From positions 52,169,237 to 52,233,236 of the forward strand of contig NC_016133.3 of NCBI RefSeq assembly GCF_000005505.3: 64,000 nt of DNA. Direction: 5' to 3'. This document shows positions 47,319-60,100 of the stretch, piece after piece. The translations under genes were made by a program, and so were the position numbers. This DNA comes from Brachypodium distachyon. Its lineage: Eukaryota; Streptophyta; Magnoliopsida; Poales; Poaceae. The notes beneath the pieces are model-generated. The model saw only the letters and a program-made list of their open reading frames with translations, searched no databases and was not told where the DNA came from. How positions within the stretch are numbered: position 1 is the first letter of the stretch; each line of letters opens with the position of its first letter.

Positions 47319-47545
47319 GGGACTGTTTGGTTCGAGGCTTTGAGCCCACAAATGACATGCTAAAAATTTGGTTGAGATTTTGTTTGCCCATGTGTTGGTC
47401 AACATTGGTTTAAAAAGATAAATTAGAGTTGGCAATGAAGTGTTGACTTGCCAAATAGTTGGTCTTCATCCAAACAAGAACCAAATTTTAGTCAATGATC
47501 AAAAAAATTGGTAGGACAATGTTTGACCACCATCCAAACAGACCA
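47319..47545. mobile_element. Tourist-like MITE (about 227 bp)
   Basis: GGGACTGTTTGGTTCGAGGC at the left and the inverse of CCATCCAAACAGACCA at the right form short inverted repeats; TAA flanks are at 47316-47318 and 47546-47548. The ends are also compatible with an hAT-type MITE. Confidence 0.55.
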
Positions 47546-48260
47546 TAACTTCTTGCATTCTTGCAGATGGAAACGTCAGGGAATGGAGTGACTTTTTGGA
47601 ATTTCAAGAGCTAAGTGGTCGCAGTTCTGGGCCGGGATTAGCAATGTCTTTTCTGAAGGAAGTGTATCATTTCTGTCAGTGAAACTAAACTCTCTTTTTC
47701 TTTGCGGGAAAACAGTGAAATTTTAAGTACATGGGCAGGGAGAAGCTTCTGAGGATCGTTGCAGGAGCAGAAGAGCAGTGCATGCCGCGTCACGTCCTAC
47801 CGGCTACCGGCCATGGCGTACTCGCCAGTCGCCACACGCACCGGCCGGCCCCATCACATATGAGCTGATTGATGCCAGGCCGGCGCCACTCCAGCTGCTT
47901 TCGGTGATTTCATAATTCCAATATGTTGATGCCGAACGGTCGAGTGCAAACTTGCGGCTTTAGTAGGTGGTTTCCATTGCTTTTTTTTCTCATAGTTTGT
48001 ACTGATCAGTACTGTATTTTGGCAGGGATGATGTTTGGATATGGCTGCTTGAGGCCAAATGATTGGCTCCGAGAGGAACTAAGAAATTCGAGAGTTTTAG
48101 ATGGCAAGGTTAGTTAAAGTGAGCCAATCAGCTGTGTGGCTGGCACCTTTGTGACGGTGTCTGGTTGTTTGGTCATGTTAAAATATTGGCCTACTTCTGT
48201 TCTGACTAACTAGCAATTGTGTTAAACTGTTTGCTCAACGATGGTGAGTTGAGGCTGAAA

Positions 48261-48304
48261 CGGCCACTTCACAACTTTCTGGCGGCCACTTCACAACTTT
48301 CTGG
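48261..48304. repeat. 22-23-bp perfect tandem duplication
   Basis: GGCCACTTCACAACTTTCTG followed by GC is repeated twice head to tail. A related GAGTTGAGGCTGCAATGGGC segment followed by ACTTCGCAACTTCTC recurs about 240 bp further on (48500-48530). Confidence 0.7.
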
Positions 48305-49129
48305 CCTCACATAGTAGTTGCATAGTATCAGGGACGGAGTTGATCGAGAGCATGTGTCATGGTTGTTAAACTGAGTAACAGAAAATGATCGAGCTCTCAA
48401 GCCTTCATTTATGTTCTCGGAATCTCGGTTAATACAACGAACACCTCGTCCTACACGGCAGGGGAGCTCTGCTCGTTCAACTCATTGCTCACCGATGATG
48501 AGTTGAGGCTGCAATGGGCACTTCGCAACTTCTCGTGCTCGTCGCTGCCTTGGTCCATTGCTGCCTTCGACATTGAGCGGCCCCCTTTTTTTTTACGGCA
48601 CCTCAAAGGTGCAGGGGACCCTTTTTGGGTATTGGAACAAGGAACCTGAACAAGGACAGGGTTAGTACTTAATAGTCGGTCTAGCTTTGTATTTTGATGT
48701 AGGGAAAGGTATTGGTGAAAATTGTCACGGTAATAATCACAAAACGACAGAAGGAGAAACGTCACAATATATTGTCAGGTGGACCGAGATAAGATAACCA
48801 CCAAATGTTACTACTGAAAGCCATGAAAAAACCAGTTTAAAAAAAACATGAAAAACTCTAAAACGATGTACATATATTTCTAATTTATTCCGGCTATCTA
48901 AAACATGTTGAAATAGGACTTCGGTAAAACACTTGAAAAATCGTCCTTTCAAAAATTCCCAGTTTCAAAAATCAAACTGTCAATCAGCTTCCACGCTCCA
49001 CATTAGAGACTGCACAAGGGCACACACACCATGCTCCAGAAACGTTCTCCGAACAATTTCGATCCTCCAGTTTGAGTTTCAATCAAATTAATTATGTACA
49101 CGATTTACAATTGGGATGGAGCCGATTGG

Positions 49130-52100
49130 TCACCTCCAGTCCTCATCCAACTCCTGCTGACGCTGTTGCTGTTGCCACTCGAGAATCACCGAGCGGAGCC
49201 CCCTGTTTGGGGTGAGCTCGCGGTGCGCGAGCTTCAGGTTCGTCATCGGCGACGTGTCGTGCCCGCTGTCCAGCCACCCTCTGATGGCTTCCGCTTCGTA
49301 GGTGAACCCATCCGCTGCGATGTGAGGATCATTCATCAACTCCTGTTTTCCGCCATCAAATCATATCACACAGCATAATTTGGTAAGGTTTATCTGAAGA
49401 AACCCTTAATCAACTTTGGCGAAATCAATCTCCAAATTACGGAGTACGAGGCATTGGCGCATCGATCCTCTACCTGAAAGATCGGGCAGACGAAGTAGGA
49501 CGGCGTGGAAGCTTCACCCCTGGAGGCTGCTGCGAACGTGGGCCGCCCGGCGGTCAGCGACGCGGCCTTCATCAGGGGCTCCACCACCATCCACACGTCC
49601 CGGGCGAGATCCGGGCGGCGCCTCCTGCTCATCTCGGCGCAGCGCAGGCCGAGGTGCGCGAGCTGGTTGGCCTGCACGAACGGCCAGCTCCCCGCGGAGG
49701 GATCCAGGATGCTGTGCAGATCCCTATTCACCACCGCGTCCTCCACCACCTCGGCGATCTTCTGGGGCGGCCTCCCCGTCAGGAGCTGCAGGATGATGAT
49801 GCCGAAGGAGTAGACGTCGGAGCGCGGGGTTATCTCGCCGGTGGACAGTAACTCCGGGTCCATGTACGCGAAGGTTCCCCGTGGGGTGGTCGTCCGGTGC
49901 AGCGTGGTGGTGGCGGAGGCGTTGGACTGCGTCAGGAAGCGGCAGATGCCGAAATCCCCCAGCTTGCTGACCAAGTTGGCGTCCAGGAGGATGTTGGCCG
50001 GCTTCAGGTCCCCGTGGACCACCGGGTGCGGCTTGTTGGAGTGGAGGAAGCTCAGGGCCGAGCACATCTCGTAGATGATCCTGGTGCGCACCTGCCATGT
50101 TAGGGGTCTCGTGTTGTTCGTGCAGGCCAGCCGGTGCTCCAGGCTGCCGTTCGGGAGGAACTCGTACACCAGGCCGAACGTCTCCCGGCACGACCCGATC
50201 AGCGCGACGAGGTTCGGGTGCCGCACTCTACCCAGGACAGCAACCTGCAATTGTGGTGGCGGCGTTAGACTCTATGAAGTGATGCAACTGATGATCATCT
50301 GATGAAATTACCTCTTGGTTGAATTCCGACTGCCCCTGCAAGCTCTCTGGATGCAGCAACTTTATAGCCACGGTTGTGTTGCGAAGTGAGCCTTTGTAGA
50401 CACATCCGAACCCGCCCTTGCCGATCTTCAGCGCTTCATCAAAGCATCGAGTTGCTTGTTCAAGCTCAAAGGCTGAGAACTCGGTGTTTAGTGCTTCAGT
50501 CGGCATGGAAATTCTCTGCTCGTTCTTCTGACGCAACTCTTCAGCGGCGGTTACCGCAGCATCCCTCTCTTGTTGGAGCTTCACTTTGTCTGCTTGGAGC
50601 ACTTCGATAAGGTACTTGCTTGTTGCCAGCTTCTCTTCATGACTTTCTAGAGTAGATTTTGTCTTGGTTACACACTGCTCCAATATGATCTTCTGTTCTT
50701 CTGCATCATGCAAGTCATTGTATATTGTGTCACGCAGAATTGTCATTTCTTGAATCTCCTGCGTCTGTCTCAGTAGTGTCTCCTCAATTGTTTTCCGCTG
50801 TCTTATCTCGTGATGATACAATTTCTCCAACTCCTTGGCCTGCAAGAGTAGTTTGTCTTCGTTGGTTTGAATTACACGCTTTACAATCTGAATTATGTGC
50901 CTCAAGATTGTTTTTTTAATGAATTATAGGGTCTTCGAAAGCAGAACCAGTTACCTTGTGAAGAGCTGAAAACAACTCATGGTCGGCTTTTCGGCGCTTG
51001 GTTGATTCCTCAAATGCTTCTTTCTTGGATTCTTGAGATTCGCGGAGAGCCTCTTCAAGTCTAGCATACATTTCTGCATCAACACCTGAACTCTCCTGTG
51101 TGCAGCAAAGAACTTCAGTTATCTATTGCATTTCATTAGGTGAGTTCTTTCTTTGGTTAGTAATCTGTGAGATTTCAACAGAACAGCAGCTGATACATAC
51201 CAGCTCATGAGAAGGAGATGAAAGGCGGTCATCATCAGATTCATTCAATGGATGCTGCATTGCTGATTCAGAGACACTGGTTGCATCACCATTTCTCGAT
51301 AAATTGTACCAGGAGCTTTCCGATCTCCTCCCAAAATCATCCCAGGAATCTAGAGAACTCATCGGTGTTCTTGGTGGCCTGCTGTTTGCATTGAGTTTGA
51401 AAGGTTCAAATAGCCTAGATGGTGTACTGCCAGCTGCCCGAGAGGTATGACGTGGCACTGCTGTTACCGATCTGTTCAGTCCCTGCTTGGGACTTCCGTT
51501 TGAGCTTGATGCTTCACTCTCTGTGTGGTGAATTGTTAATGATCTCATATGGCTGGAAATGCTGTTCTCGGACAATGTTGATGCAACCGTGGGTGCAGGT
51601 GATGGTGGTACCGCAGGAACAGTTGTGTTTGCTTCCCTACAGTGTTGAGCCATCGACAGGTGAGGTCAATAATTTTCTTACGTTGTTTAATGCACTCTAC
51701 CGAGATTAATGGTTGAATACAATGGAAAAAAGTACTACTTCACCTTCGTTCCTAAATATAAGACATTTTGGTAGGCCAAAATAGCCTACCCAAGCGTCCT
51801 ATATTTAGGAACAGAGGTAGTACCTATCTTAAGGGTGTTGGCTTAGGCTCACCTGGTACATATCAGAATTCCTTTACAAGTAAACCATATCTTACACGAT
51901 GGGGCTCCTGCCTCCATCAGTCTGAGTGATGTCTTGGACTTTGGTGTTTTCAGTTTCCTACAGTTTGCCAACAAAGTTATTTTTGACATCGTAGAATGCA
52001 AGGACTTTCTGTTTCTCATTTCTTACTAGCAACAAACAAGGATTGGTACAGGTATCAGGAACATACAAGGATAATATTTTGCAGATCTAAACTATTCCTC

Positions 52101-54218
52101 CGTCCAACAAAGGATGTCTCAACTTTGACTAAATTTGAATGCATCTATACACTAAAGTCATATCTAGATACATTCAAATTTTGACAAACTTGAGACATCT
52201 TTTGTTGGACGGAGGGAGTACCAAAATATGGCGTGAGAAGAGAACTATCAAGTGTGAAATTCATACTTCGAGTAATTTTTGTCTGATGCTGCTCCCATAA
52301 CAAGTTTGGTGATGCCATGAAGGGCAATAAGCTCCTCAAGTCCTTTAGCAACATCATCCTTATCAATCATTATTTTTTCACAGCTGACCTGTGAAAGCAA
52401 AATGGTGAAAGCGAATTATATAATAGGGATACGCATATGCTTCTAACATTTTCCTGTTTCTTGAGTGCATACAGGATTATTTAGTTGCATCCTATCAGGC
52501 ACAACCTGACTATTCATGCTTCAAAGTCAGCTCAGGCACCAAATCAAATTGGAAAGAATTCCAAAGGGAATTATACATGCACTTGCCATTTTAGTATGTC
52601 TAAATATTAAAAAAAAGGAACTTGAAATTCAATTATATGGTAAGAGTGACGGAAATGAGAAATTTTGCCAAACGTAAAGCAAAAGGAAAGGACAATAAGG
52701 AAGAAAAATATTTCTACCTATGTTTGTAAATACATGACTTGCTAGAAAACGTGCTGCCAAAATTTTCTAACTCTGACTCCAAATATATAAAAAATGATAG
52801 ATAGGCAAGATGAAAATAGTATCATTACATTTGTCATAATATTAAATCCTGTAGTTTTGTACTAATATTAACACACAACAAACAGGGCCAGAGATACATA
52901 TTGGGAATCGTGTCTATGTCTAAAACGCCAACTATTTAAGACAAACATGTAATTTTTTTCTGACAGACTTTGAGTTTGAAATTGATTCTAGAATTTGTTT
53001 AGCTACAACAGTCTATAAACTGCTGCATTAATAAAATGCCCATTTTTTCCATGTTTATTTCATACCCGAACCAAAGCCTGGATGTTCAATATGTTGCCTT
53101 GTTTAGTTGGTTCACTACTTAGTCTATCCGTGAGAGGGACATAGCAGAATTAGGAAAGAGCACCTTTAGTGTTGTGCACATCACAACGTATTCATCTAGT
53201 TTTTCGGATGCTTTTTGTCGCTCCTTTTCTCTGTGGTCCTTGACCTGTTCTGGATTCATCCTGGTATAATGAATTTTCGCTCCCACTGAAATAACAGAAA
53301 GAAAGGGTGTTCTGTTTTAAGTCTGAAATCTCAAGCACAAAAGGTCATCAGGGACTTTATCGCCGCATAATGTTAAGATCCAAAATTTCAGTTTAATGGC
53401 TTGTGATGTGTGAATATTACGAATGATGCCACCCTGTGTTGCTAGAATAATTTTTTTACGCATGTTTGATTATTTTTTGTACCGCAGCAGCGATGCTAGA
53501 TGAACAAATGGTGATGCTTTTGAAGTTTTCATAGGGGTGTGAACTGTGCTGCCTTGAACTCAAACATTGCCGGTGAGGAAGGTGAAAAATGCAAAATATC
53601 AGCTACTGGAGAGTGAAGTGGAGACTGACCAGGTACAAATCAAAGCTTTTTTTTTCAGAAATTTGTTTAAGCTTGAGACAGTAGCTCTAAACTTGGAACT
53701 TTAAGAGATGCAAGTGACAAAACGAGAGGACCCTAACGTTTGCTCTGTACTCAGTGAAAACTCTAACCATTGGCTCGGCTTCCCGTTGGCCAGAGCAAAT
53801 GCCAACAAATCCCCATTTGTTTGACAAAAAATGGTCATGGTCTCATGTATACCTTTGCGCGGAGAAATTCATGGCTAAATTAGATCGTCCAGATAAAGGA
53901 ATGCTTACTCATGGGGATCATCTGCGAGGGGCAGTGCACGTGAGCCAGGACGACGCGCGCGCCGTCCTTGGCCAGGTTCTGCAGCGCCCACAACAGGGCG
54001 CTCTTCCCGTGCTTGACCTCTTGCGGGACGGCCACGAACACCCTGTCGTCCTCAGCTCCTGCAGCCTCTGCCTGCTGGTTCACCAGCGTCTCCTCCTCCA
54101 CTACCTCGCCGTCCATCTCCGCCAGGCTGCTCACCGACGTCCTGAAGCTGTACCGCGACCCGCTGCCCGACGTGTCCCACCGCCGGTACACTGCGCCCCC
54201 GGCGCCGGTCTCCTCCAT
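49130..54218 (-). CDS. USP, coiled-coil, kinase and U-box protein (PUB33/RLCK-IX type), 9 exons, 915 aa
   Basis: Exons in transcript order: 54218-53909, 53285-53164, 52388-52267, 51957-51853, 51636-51201, 51095-50955, 50839-50312, 50244-49474, 49342-49130; sum 2748 nt with consistent phases. Domains: an N-terminal universal-stress-protein-like part (about 45-220, with VFVAVPQEVKHGKSALLWAL), a Ser-rich linker, a coiled coil (about 370-520), a kinase (about 545-815; glycine loop GKGGFG 552-557, Lys572, HGD 665-667, Lys669, DFG 685-687), and a U-box (about 839-905, CPIFQELMNDPHIAADGFTY and the SPMTNLKL region). The catalytic motif is HGD rather than HRD, normal for this non-RD family. Such proteins are predicted kinases and E3 ubiquitin ligases; substrates are largely unknown. 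Two introns carry MITEs. Each of exons 3 and 4 is short, so single-ORF scanning misses them. Confidence 0.92.
51735..51820. mobile_element. short Stowaway-like MITE in an intron of the U-box kinase (86 bp)
   Basis: CACCTTCGTTCCTAAATATA and the inverse TATATTTAGGAACAGAGGTA form an almost complete hairpin; TA at 51733-51734 and 51821-51822. It lies in the intron between exons 4 and 5. Confidence 0.85.
52095..52218. mobile_element. Stowaway-like MITE, 124-bp family, in an intron of the U-box kinase
   Basis: TTCCTCCGTCCAACAAAGGA and the inverse end TTGTTGGACGGAGGGAG, TA at 52093-52094 and 52219-52220. It sits in the intron between exons 3 and 4. Confidence 0.9.
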
Positions 54219-55165
54219 CGCAGGTGACGCCGCGGTCGGCTGCTATGAACGTGTGGCGTGAGCGCGTAGCCGCTCTCAGGAACCGACGGGGGATGGATGA
54301 CGGGGGGAAACTCGGAGGAAATGGTCGTTGCGTGCCAACTTGTGGGGCAGAGGCATATAGAGCTTCAGGTCAACCGTCTCCGGGACAGTGAGGTCTTCGG
54401 GGTTGTAGCTGCAAGAATGTCGATGTCGATGTCAAGATAACGAGATGCGTAGTATCCGTCAATGGATCCGTCAATGAATTTTAAGGTAGCTGCAGGAGAG
54501 GGACCATGGGCTTAGGCCTGGTAATGGCGTGGACTCGTATGGTTTTTTCGTGTGGAACTTGACGTGGGCTCGACTGGATTGGGCTCAAACGGGTGGAGAG
54601 GAAAATCGGGATGGACTGGTTTGGTTTTTCTAAAAACGCGACCTGGTGTGGTCTGGTTTGGTCTGAGAACACGAGATGCTATGTTTGCGTGCTGCTTGTA
54701 CTCATGCCGCACTACTGTTAGCGTACGTACGTGGGTGCTTTTGTTGCTGTGGGTCGAATATTTAGGTTCAAACCGTGGTTTCTGAATTGGTTTTGGTTCG
54801 GGATGGATGGAAACTCCGCATGGTGCAGTGTGGTTTGGGTTTTCTGATTAGATTTGTGGTCCGGTCGGGGTTGGTTAACACACGTGATGTTGCATGGAGC
54901 AGCTTGGGTTCGGTGCGGCTTTAACCCATTTACCTGGCCTACATGAGCTAGGCCGCCTTCGTTCCAAGCCAAACGAGACCTGCCAGGCTGCCACGCTCTG
55001 GATTCGGGACTTGCGACCGGCAGGTCTCGCGTCGCGTGGGTCGTTTGATCGTTTCAGATCTGGGACCAAGATTGCGCACAAGGCGGTCGCGACGTGCGTT
55101 TCCGTTTATTCAAAGGATTTGGACACTAACATTTGTATTTAAATAACATTGGACATTCAAAACTA

Positions 55166-55278
55166 CTCCCTCCGTTTCATAATTCTTGTCTCAAATTTGA
55201 TAAAAAATGAATGTATCTATTCATAAAAAGTGTCCAGATACATGTAATATTTCGAAAAAAATTATGAAACTGAGGGAG
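55166..55278. mobile_element. Stowaway-like MITE (113 bp)
   Basis: CTCCCTCCGTTTCATAATTC and the inverse AATTATGAAACTGAGGGAG; TA at 55164-55165 and 55279-55280. Confidence 0.85.
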
Positions 55279-55966
55279 TAGCTTCTTCTTTTTTACTACC
55301 TTTTTTACTACCTGGGAGAGCATGTGCTCACACACAGGTACAGGTTGCTGACCAGTACTCCTACTCGAGCATAATTTTGGTGCCATTCGTGTCTCTAATG
55401 ATTAATTACATAGAGCGTGAAATTTAAGATGCCATAAAGTATGATATCTAAAAGTGATGAATAGGTGGATTTTTGTAATATTGGAAAACCTGGTTTTTAA
55501 TTGTTTTGGATATATATGGATCAATGCTTGAGTGGTAATTGTTCGGACTAAGTTTATAGCATTTCTTCATTGGGTTGATTGCCAACAAAAAAAAATTCAT
55601 GGCCTAAATCATTGGATCGAACTTTATTTTCAATTGGTGATAATCGGACTGACCTGTGTAGGCATCTCATGGCATGGATGACTGGATAAAAGAAGATCCA
55701 AGTGTTGATGCTTGGTTGGAAATGCGTGTGCATAGCCCAACAAGGGGCACAAGGAAACACTAAATTTTAGTGGCATACAAGGGAATTGACTCTATCTAGA
55801 ATGGGTTGATCCATCAAACCAAACACCCATAAAGGAATAGGAGAGATAGGATATTATTAGGAGGCAGCCCATAAAGTGGTTTTGGTGGTGTGGCAAGAGA
55901 TAAAATGTTGACATGGGAAGAACAATGTCCTTGATTAGATATGGGCACCACATTCTTCATATAATA

Positions 55967-56090
55967 CTCCCTCCGTCCAACAAAAGATGTCTCAAGTTTG
56001 TCAAAATTTGGATGAATCTAGACATGACTTAGTGTATAGATGCATTCAAATTTAGTCAAAGTCGAGACATCCTTTATTGAACGGAGGGAG
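55967..56090. mobile_element. Stowaway-like MITE, 124-bp family
   Basis: CTCCCTCCGTCCAACAAAAG and the inverse TTATTGAACGGAGGGAG; TA at 55965-55966 and 56091-56092. It is in the inverse internal orientation to the copy at 15497-15620. Confidence 0.9.
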
Positions 56091-56639
56091 TAAGCCATTT
56101 GTAAAAGGTTTACTCAATCTGTTCTCTCTCCCTCTCTCTCCCTATGTTCTCTCTCCCTCTCCTTATGCTTGTGGATTTAGTATTGGTTGAATCCATACAC
56201 AAAAATGTCTAGCTCTGATCTCAGCCCATGATCTTGGTCTAGCCATTCTAATATATGCCATATTTATCCTATATACAACCCAGCCACCATAACAACACCA
56301 ACACAAACACTTCTGGAGAAAAAAAGATATACCTGGAGGAGTTTTTATAAGCTATCCACATAGGTAGGAGCCACCTATAAAAGAGAACAGAATAATAAGC
56401 AACCATACATTTCCACAAGAAAAGAATATGAAATGCATTTTGTTCCACCAAAAGGATAATAAGTTTGCAAACAAACTTTGCAACAGCAACTGAAGCAACA
56501 ACTTGAGTTTCTTCCAAAGTCCTCATTAGTTGTTTTTGTGGTTTCTTATCGCTATAAGGTACAATTTTACCATAATCGCCTTGAACTAACCTTAAGTTCC
56601 TCTTTCTTTAGAGTAATCAGGTAGATGATTGAATAGATC

Positions 56640-57210
56640 GCGTATAAACTCAACCATAGACCCAAGGTTTGGGGCCAAGGTTCTTCCTCTTATTCAGGTA
56701 TTATACCTTTGTTCTCCTTCTCTTTTCTTACTGCCACCATCTTGTTCATTTTAAATGTCAAGACGGCATCAACCATTGAGTTATCTGAGTTCAGGCCAAA
56801 CATCCAGCCTCTGTATATTGCTTTACAATCGCCTTGAAATGCGCATAAGGATCTTCAAGGTCATGGGAGCAGCAAGCACCGTAGATGTCGTAGAAAATGT
56901 GCTATAACCAAAGGAGGTTTCGGGAATGGATGATGCCTTATAAAATCACGGAAACTCTATGACATGTCATTATTTGACCAAAATCTGGAAGTTTCTTATA
57001 TTTGTGAACAGTTCATGGAACTCTCTCGGATAAAAAACGTGGTACTGAGCATTAACCTTGTGACCCTTATGGTGATCACTGGACAAAACCATCCTGATAG
57101 GTTGTTTTAGAAATAATTCTGCATATGTGAGAAAATATTTTTCCATGGCATCTATCAATATCTCTAAATCTGTAAACTTGTATGGAGGTTTGGTGATGAT
57201 GAAAATGTTC
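56640..57210 (-). pseudogene. decayed coding trace, unrecognised
   Basis: On the reverse strand, open stretches broken by stops read like old protein: one part gives YKFTDLEILIDAMEKYFLTY and then QYHVFYPREFHELFTNIRNF (about 57200-56970), and another further down gives FYDIYGACCSHDLEDPYAHF (about 56910-56850). I do not recognise the family; retroelement remnants are possible. Confidence 0.25.
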
Positions 57211-60059
57211 TAATTAATTACTTCAATATCACTAATACTGAACCGCCATTTAAAAAAAAAACACTGTTGTGTTTCATGAGGATAAACCATATAATGCCCT
57301 TCAACACGAAGGTATAATCTGGTCCAGGATTATATATGTTATTTTTTTGTGCCAATATACTTCATTACTTTCACATAACGTTTGCCTTCTAGATTTTTTC
57401 TCACCAGTTGGTGTTTGCAACGATAACAACATTTGTCAATACATATCTTGTCTCACAGGAGCTAACACAAGTTTGATGTTGTGCACTTATTTCACAAAAT
57501 ATCCAAAGATTTTCAAAGTAAGCTTAGAATCTAATTTCATTTTTAAGGATTGCTTCACGAATGATCTTGCTGCTGTCTTCAAGCTCTTCCCGTTGCAATA
57601 GAAATAAATCTAGCATATAATGGAATAAATTGGCTAATGGAAAGTTATGGTGAATTTTTTTAAATGTGTGAATAAAATACATGTAATACATATGAGGATA
57701 AACCACTGTTATGGATCTCTTTCAGGTGGCAATGATATGGTTGGCTATATCCATGTTTGGAATTGGTATTTCGGAAAACAATAAGGATGAGCATTAGGGT
57801 TATATAGAAGAACACGCATACGTGTCAAAATGTTATTGGCGGAGGTCAGATAGTTTTTGAGTTGGGCCAAACTCTATCGCTCGAGATTGATAGATAACAT
57901 TCAATATTTATTCTATGTTTTGCAAAATTATATTTTAATAAATTTGGTTTGGTCTGCCTTTTTTAATACAATATTGTCTAGTATATAAATACCTCTGCAT
58001 TACTACAATTCAAAATCATATATTTGAAGAGTTGTTTTAGTGCTTTTGTATTATATAAAAAAACTAGGCCTGTGGGGGGAAGAACCCCCCACCCCCACCC
58101 CCGGTATCGTTTGAATATATGATGTGTTTAAATATTTGCGTCTTTTTAAGTTTGTTCCAAATATCAATTATATCAAAATATACACATCGAATCAACTATT
58201 ATTCAAATCGTAATACAATATCTACCACTTAGAATATATAAAATTTATTATGATTTGAAAGTAGTTTCTAGGTGGAGAGAAACGAGCAACAACGCAAGTC
58301 TTTATAAGAGTAAATGTATAATTGTATATTTTCTTGTATTTCCATACTTACCGATCTAAAAGATCAAATAGATATTTATCATAATAAACAAGATGCTTAT
58401 GCATATTTTTAGAGATATATATGCTATCTCCTCAGCAAGAACAACACAAGCTGAAACATGGTTTGCCAAAATCAGGCTATCTGTAATAAAGAAAAATACA
58501 CCACTTTATAATGATTCTCATATCTACTTTCGTTAAGCAATAAATACGGATAAAAAAAAGGCAGTTAAGACAATAGTGAGTAACTGTACATGGCATCAAT
58601 GGTGCATACCCAAAATAACTAAGAGGACATCTTACAAGAAACGCTTCATGAGCCATGGTTAAGAAGTCAGAGAATAAATGTTTGATGAGTCATGATTAAA
58701 GACACAAAAAATATAGACAAGTTACAAGTACTACTTCCGTCCCACTGTACAAGACACGCACGAACCGATGACTGGGCTATATTCTACACGTACGATGACG
58801 ATGTGGCGTGATTACGGTGCGGAAAGGATGATCTCGCACTTCCTCACACGCAGATACAGCTTGTGCCTATTATTTCAATACGTGTGTTACTCTGAGCGAG
58901 CACACAAGGGAGAGCGGGGTAAGATTTTGGCTAGATGCTTCCGCTGATCTGGCTACAATACATGCTTGGCCACATGGTGCTCGGTAGCTTTGCATATATG
59001 CAAACTTTACAGGCAACTTTGCTTGGCTTCTGCCGCGGCAGGCCGTAGCTAGACACGTAGGCTGGCTGCAGCACCCTTTGCTCCTCTGCGCGCGCTAGTT
59101 TTACCCATTCGAGCTCGAGCTCCGTCCCGCAACATAGCTTGCAGCCTTGTAGCCCCTACTCCCACAGAATATCTCATGGTTCTTCTACTCCATTGTCTAC
59201 GTAAGCATAGCATTGATTCGATGCGTCCTCCCAAGCGGCGTTGTCCTGGTGATGGCGAGGTGATCGCTGGTTGGGGAAAAAAGACCCGATTGCGTTCTTC
59301 CATCCATGTTTCAGATTTTTTCTGCAAAGTTCAGTGACTTGTTTGTAACTTTAGATTTTTAGTGGGTCTGGTTGTAAGTTGTACTCCTACTTTTATAAAA
59401 AAGAAAGAAAGATTCAATGCAGGATTTTCGATTGGACTTGGACGTGAGCATCGGACATGCATGTCATATCTGTGGCGCGCGTCGTGTGCAGAACGAGATC
59501 CAGCTTAGCCGAGTTGTGTGACCAGTGAAAGGAGCGGGTAAACTAGATCTAGCTAGCCGTTTATCCTGACGGAGGATTCTCGTTCATGCGTATATGTTCC
59601 AATTTAATTTGGGATGATGCAACCAAGCAATAGCTCAGCTAGAGTGTGTGCACTTTAGTCTTCCTTCTCTTCAGGTCTCGCTCCAGGAGAGTGGTGCAGA
59701 GCCCCTCGTGTGTGTCCATTTCGTGATTTTGTACTACATTCATGGTCTTTTTTAAGTAAGTAACAATTTTTCTATGCTTTGGGCTTTGGCTAAGTCGCCG
59801 GGCGCCAAAAAAATAAAAAGAAGAAGAAAAACAAGGAGAGGGTGTTCCTATTCTAATGCCTCATTTGGAACAAAGGAATCTCAGATGCCCTTTGGATTGT
59901 AGGGTTGGCTTTGAGAGTTCCAGTCCGGCCTTTCCTGTCCTTTCCTTCGTGTTTGATGATTCTAAACATTTGTTCAAACCTCGTGTTTTCACTTCATCTG
60001 AGAAGTCCAATGCAACATGTGTTTTTTATCTCTCATCTTTTCTCTCTTTTAAAACCTAT
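57211..60059. other. unassigned AT-rich region
   Basis: No supported gene. A perfect G/C hairpin lies at 58072-58092. A GC-richer stretch (58770-59330) contains an ORF on the reverse strand (59049-59327, 92 codons) with no domain and no family resemblance. Confidence 0.4.
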
Positions 60060-60100
60060 ACTAGTTAGGTGCCCGTGCGTTGCTACGGAACATTACACCT
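60060..60100 (-). mobile_element. possible Helitron 3' end (reverse strand)
   Basis: Read on the reverse strand the sequence goes CCGTAGCAACGCACGGGCAC then CTAACTAGT, the same hairpin-plus-CTAGT arrangement as at 44480-44507. No matching TC end was found to the right, so the extent of the element is unknown. Confidence 0.35.

Larger units (their letters stand above)
46703..49129. other. intergenic region between the nested transposons and the U-box kinase
   Basis: Contains a Tourist-like MITE (47319-47545) and a small tandem duplication (48261-48304). The reverse ORF at 46968-47435 crosses the MITE and shows no domain, so I do not call it. The part next to 49130 is the 3' flank of the kinase gene. 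Confidence 0.45.
54219..56580. other. upstream flank of the U-box kinase, with MITEs
   Basis: 54219-54400 should hold the leader and promoter of the reverse-strand kinase gene. 54520-54960 is rich in TGGTTTGG-type words. Two MITEs follow. No other gene is supported. Confidence 0.45.

Noticed and set aside
46968..47435. 155-codon reverse ORF
   Set aside because: It runs through a MITE and shows no domain; probably chance.
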